Origin: Mariniflexile litorale
GTDB lineage: Bacteria; Bacteroidota; Bacteroidia; Flavobacteriales; Flavobacteriaceae
Direction: 5' to 3'
Assembly (NCBI RefSeq): GCF_031128465.2
Contig: NZ_CP155618.1
Location: 4,392,501-4,456,500, forward strand
Length of the DNA stretch: 64,000 nt
Shown here piece after piece: positions 62,668-64,000 of the stretch (its first letter is position 1; every line of letters begins with the position of its first letter). Under the pieces are notes generated by a model that did not search any database, was not told the DNA's origin, and was given only the letters and a program-made list of their open reading frames with translations. A program made the translations under genes and the position numbers.

Positions 62668-64000
62668 ATGAATACATTTAAATACATATTAATTGTACTT
62701 TTTATAGTACCTCAAATACATTTACTTAATGCTCAAGAAAACAGCTCTAGTAGAATTCCGGAATATGAAATTCCATATGAATTCCCTGAAGTTGATAACA
62801 TCAAGGAGGTTTTAAATAGAATTCGTGTTTATTATGAAGCTTCGAGTCCTCAAACTATAGTGGATGGTCAAACAGGAAAAGAAATAACCAACTTTAAAAC
62901 ATTCAATTTAAATGCTGAACCATCCAAAGGTTTTTCAAGCGAATTCTCTTATACTCATGGTGTTGTACTTTCAGCTTTTGATTATATAGAGGATGTAACA
63001 GGAGATAAAGCCTTTTTCTCTAATAACATTAAATTTTATGATTATGTGCTTAAAAATTTACCATATTTTCAAAAAAATTCAAAAAAAATAACCAAAGAAA
63101 AAATTGGAAGTTGGGGCAGAATTCTAAATTTTCATGCACTTGACGACTGTGGTTCTATTAGCGCAGCAATGATTAAAACTTATTTAAAAAATAAAAATGA
63201 AAATTATTTAAAATTAATCAATCAAGCTGCCGATCATATTTCAAATAACCAATTTCGTTTAGAAAATGGCACATTAGCAAGAAACCGTCCACAATACGAA
63301 TCGGTATGGGCAGATGATATGTACATGAGTGTTCCTTTTCTAGCGAATATGGGTGTATTGACTGGTGACAACAAATATTTTGATGATGCTGTAAAACAAG
63401 TGCTTCAAATGGGCGATAAATTATATATAAAAGATAAGGAATTGTTTGACCATGGTTGGAATGTTACTTCAGGTGATTATGACCCACATTTTTACTGGGG
63501 ACGCGCAAATGGATGGGTTTTAATGTCCATGGCTGAATTGCTGAGTGTTTTACCTGATGATTACAAAGGGAGAGATGAAATTCTGCACTTATACCGTTCG
63601 ATGGTGCGTTCCTTAGCAAATTTGCAAGACGGAACAGGATTCTGGCATAATCTGTTGGATAAAAGTGATACCTATACAGAAACATCTTGTACAGCCATGT
63701 TTACTTTTGCTATTGCTAAAGGTATTAATGAAGGTTGGGTTAGTCATGTTTACGGTCCTGTGGCCCTAACAGGTTGGAACGCAACTAAAACACGCGTACT
63801 TGAAAATGGTGCCGTAGATGGTACTTGTGAAGGTACAACGTTCGCACACGACAACACTTACTATTATAATAGAGGAAAAAGCATTTATGCGACTCATGGC
63901 TATGGCCCTGTGCTTTATGCGGGTGCGGAAATGATTAAGCTATTACAAAATGACACCCTTGAAATTCAAAAAGCAAAAGATAACTCTGTGAATAGCACGT
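62668..64000 (+). CDS. GH88/GH105 unsaturated uronyl hydrolase (partial, cut by window end)
   Basis: At least 444 aa, open at the right edge. The start at 62668 gives a signal peptide (1-23, NAQ). GH88/GH105 six-hairpin fold: catalytic-type Asp in SVWADDMYM (Asp216 or Asp217), HALDDCGS (Asp159/160), the WGRANGWVLMSMAELL segment and the TETSCTAMFTFAIAKG helix are all typical. These enzymes remove the unsaturated uronic acid left by lyases at the end of oligosaccharides, so it completes the pathway. The reading frame continues beyond base 64000. Confidence 0.92.
   Translation, partial: MNTFKYILIVLFIVPQIHLLNAQENSSSRIPEYEIPYEFPEVDNIKEVLNRIRVYYEASSPQTIVDGQTGKEITNFKTFNLNAEPSKGFSSEFSYTHGVVLSAFDYIEDVTGDKAFFSNNIKFYDYVLKNLPYFQKNSKKITKEKIGSWGRILNFHALDDCGSISAAMIKTYLKNKNENYLKLINQAADHISNNQFRLENGTLARNRPQYESVWADDMYMSVPFLANMGVLTGDNKYFDDAVKQVLQMGDKLYIKDKELFDHGWNVTSGDYDPHFYWGRANGWVLMSMAELLSVLPDDYKGRDEILHLYRSMVRSLANLQDGTGFWHNLLDKSDTYTETSCTAMFTFAIAKGINEGWVSHVYGPVALTGWNATKTRVLENGAVDGTCEGTTFAHDNTYYYNRGKSIYATHGYGPVLYAGAEMIKLLQNDTLEIQKAKDNSVNST

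Noticed and set aside
27276-64000. CRISPR array, prophage or insertion sequence in the pectin locus
   Set aside because: No direct-repeat array, integrase or transposase was found. The repeated DNA blocks are explained by paralogous lyase genes.

Overview
The window looks like chromosomal DNA of a flavobacterium (Bacteroidota, Flavobacteriaceae-like). The evidence is strong AT richness, several promoters of the Bacteroidota type (TTG or TTTG, about 19-20 bp, TAnnTTTG), almost no Shine-Dalgarno sequences, and families typical of the group (DUF4290, START-like, DUF2911, MurA, HU, PL10/PL1 pectin lyases). No phage, CRISPR array, rRNA or intact insertion sequence was seen.

Positions 1-7.4 kb hold assorted housekeeping or envelope genes: a DUF2339/DUF3999 membrane pair, a small membrane protein with an XRE regulator, DUF2911, DUF1003 and an alpha/beta hydrolase. 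Positions 7.4-15.4 kb form a photo-oxidative stress/photorepair cluster: TetR-like regulator, AarF/ADCK kinase, SDR-DUF2867 protein, SDR, glutathione peroxidase, TspO, SRPBCC protein and photolyase, with two paralogous 71-76 aa proteins. Two promoter regions in it share the inverted repeat TGTTTAA-N16-TTAAACA, a candidate common operator. Positions 15.4-24.6 kb carry core genes (MurA with Asp in place of the fosfomycin-target Cys, DUF4290, DUF493, an AAA NTPase, RecQ, Fmt, HU, YqgE, a class IV aminotransferase, a START-like protein) and an elongator tRNA-Met with an unusual T-loop. Positions 24.8-26.9 kb are a leftward operon of YqaE/Pmp3, DUF421, YqcI/YcgG and DUF1989; the last two families are both linked to guanidino chemistry.

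From 27.4 kb to the right edge (over 36 kb, 26 genes, all on the plus strand, mostly 12-70 bp apart) lies a pectin-degradation locus: three PL10 and five PL1 pectate lyases, a CE8 pectin methylesterase, an SGNH esterase, two GH140-like (DUF4038) proteins, three DUF5060-type glycosidases, a GH88/105 unsaturated uronyl hydrolase cut by the window end, an aldo/keto reductase, a tandem formylglycine-enzyme-like lipoprotein, a PepSY-like protein, and an OmpR-type two-component system. Five copies of the poorly understood DUF1593/Sde182 nucleoside-hydrolase-like family are interleaved. The likely scheme is de-esterification, backbone cleavage outside the cytoplasm, side-chain removal, and hydrolysis of unsaturated oligomers. 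No SusC/SusD pair lies in the window.

The strongest candidate for an undescribed system is the joint expansion of DUF1593 proteins with apiosidase-like GH140 proteins in a homogalacturonan locus. This could fit an apiose-bearing pectin (RG-II or seagrass apiogalacturonan); that substrate is inference, not shown by sequence.
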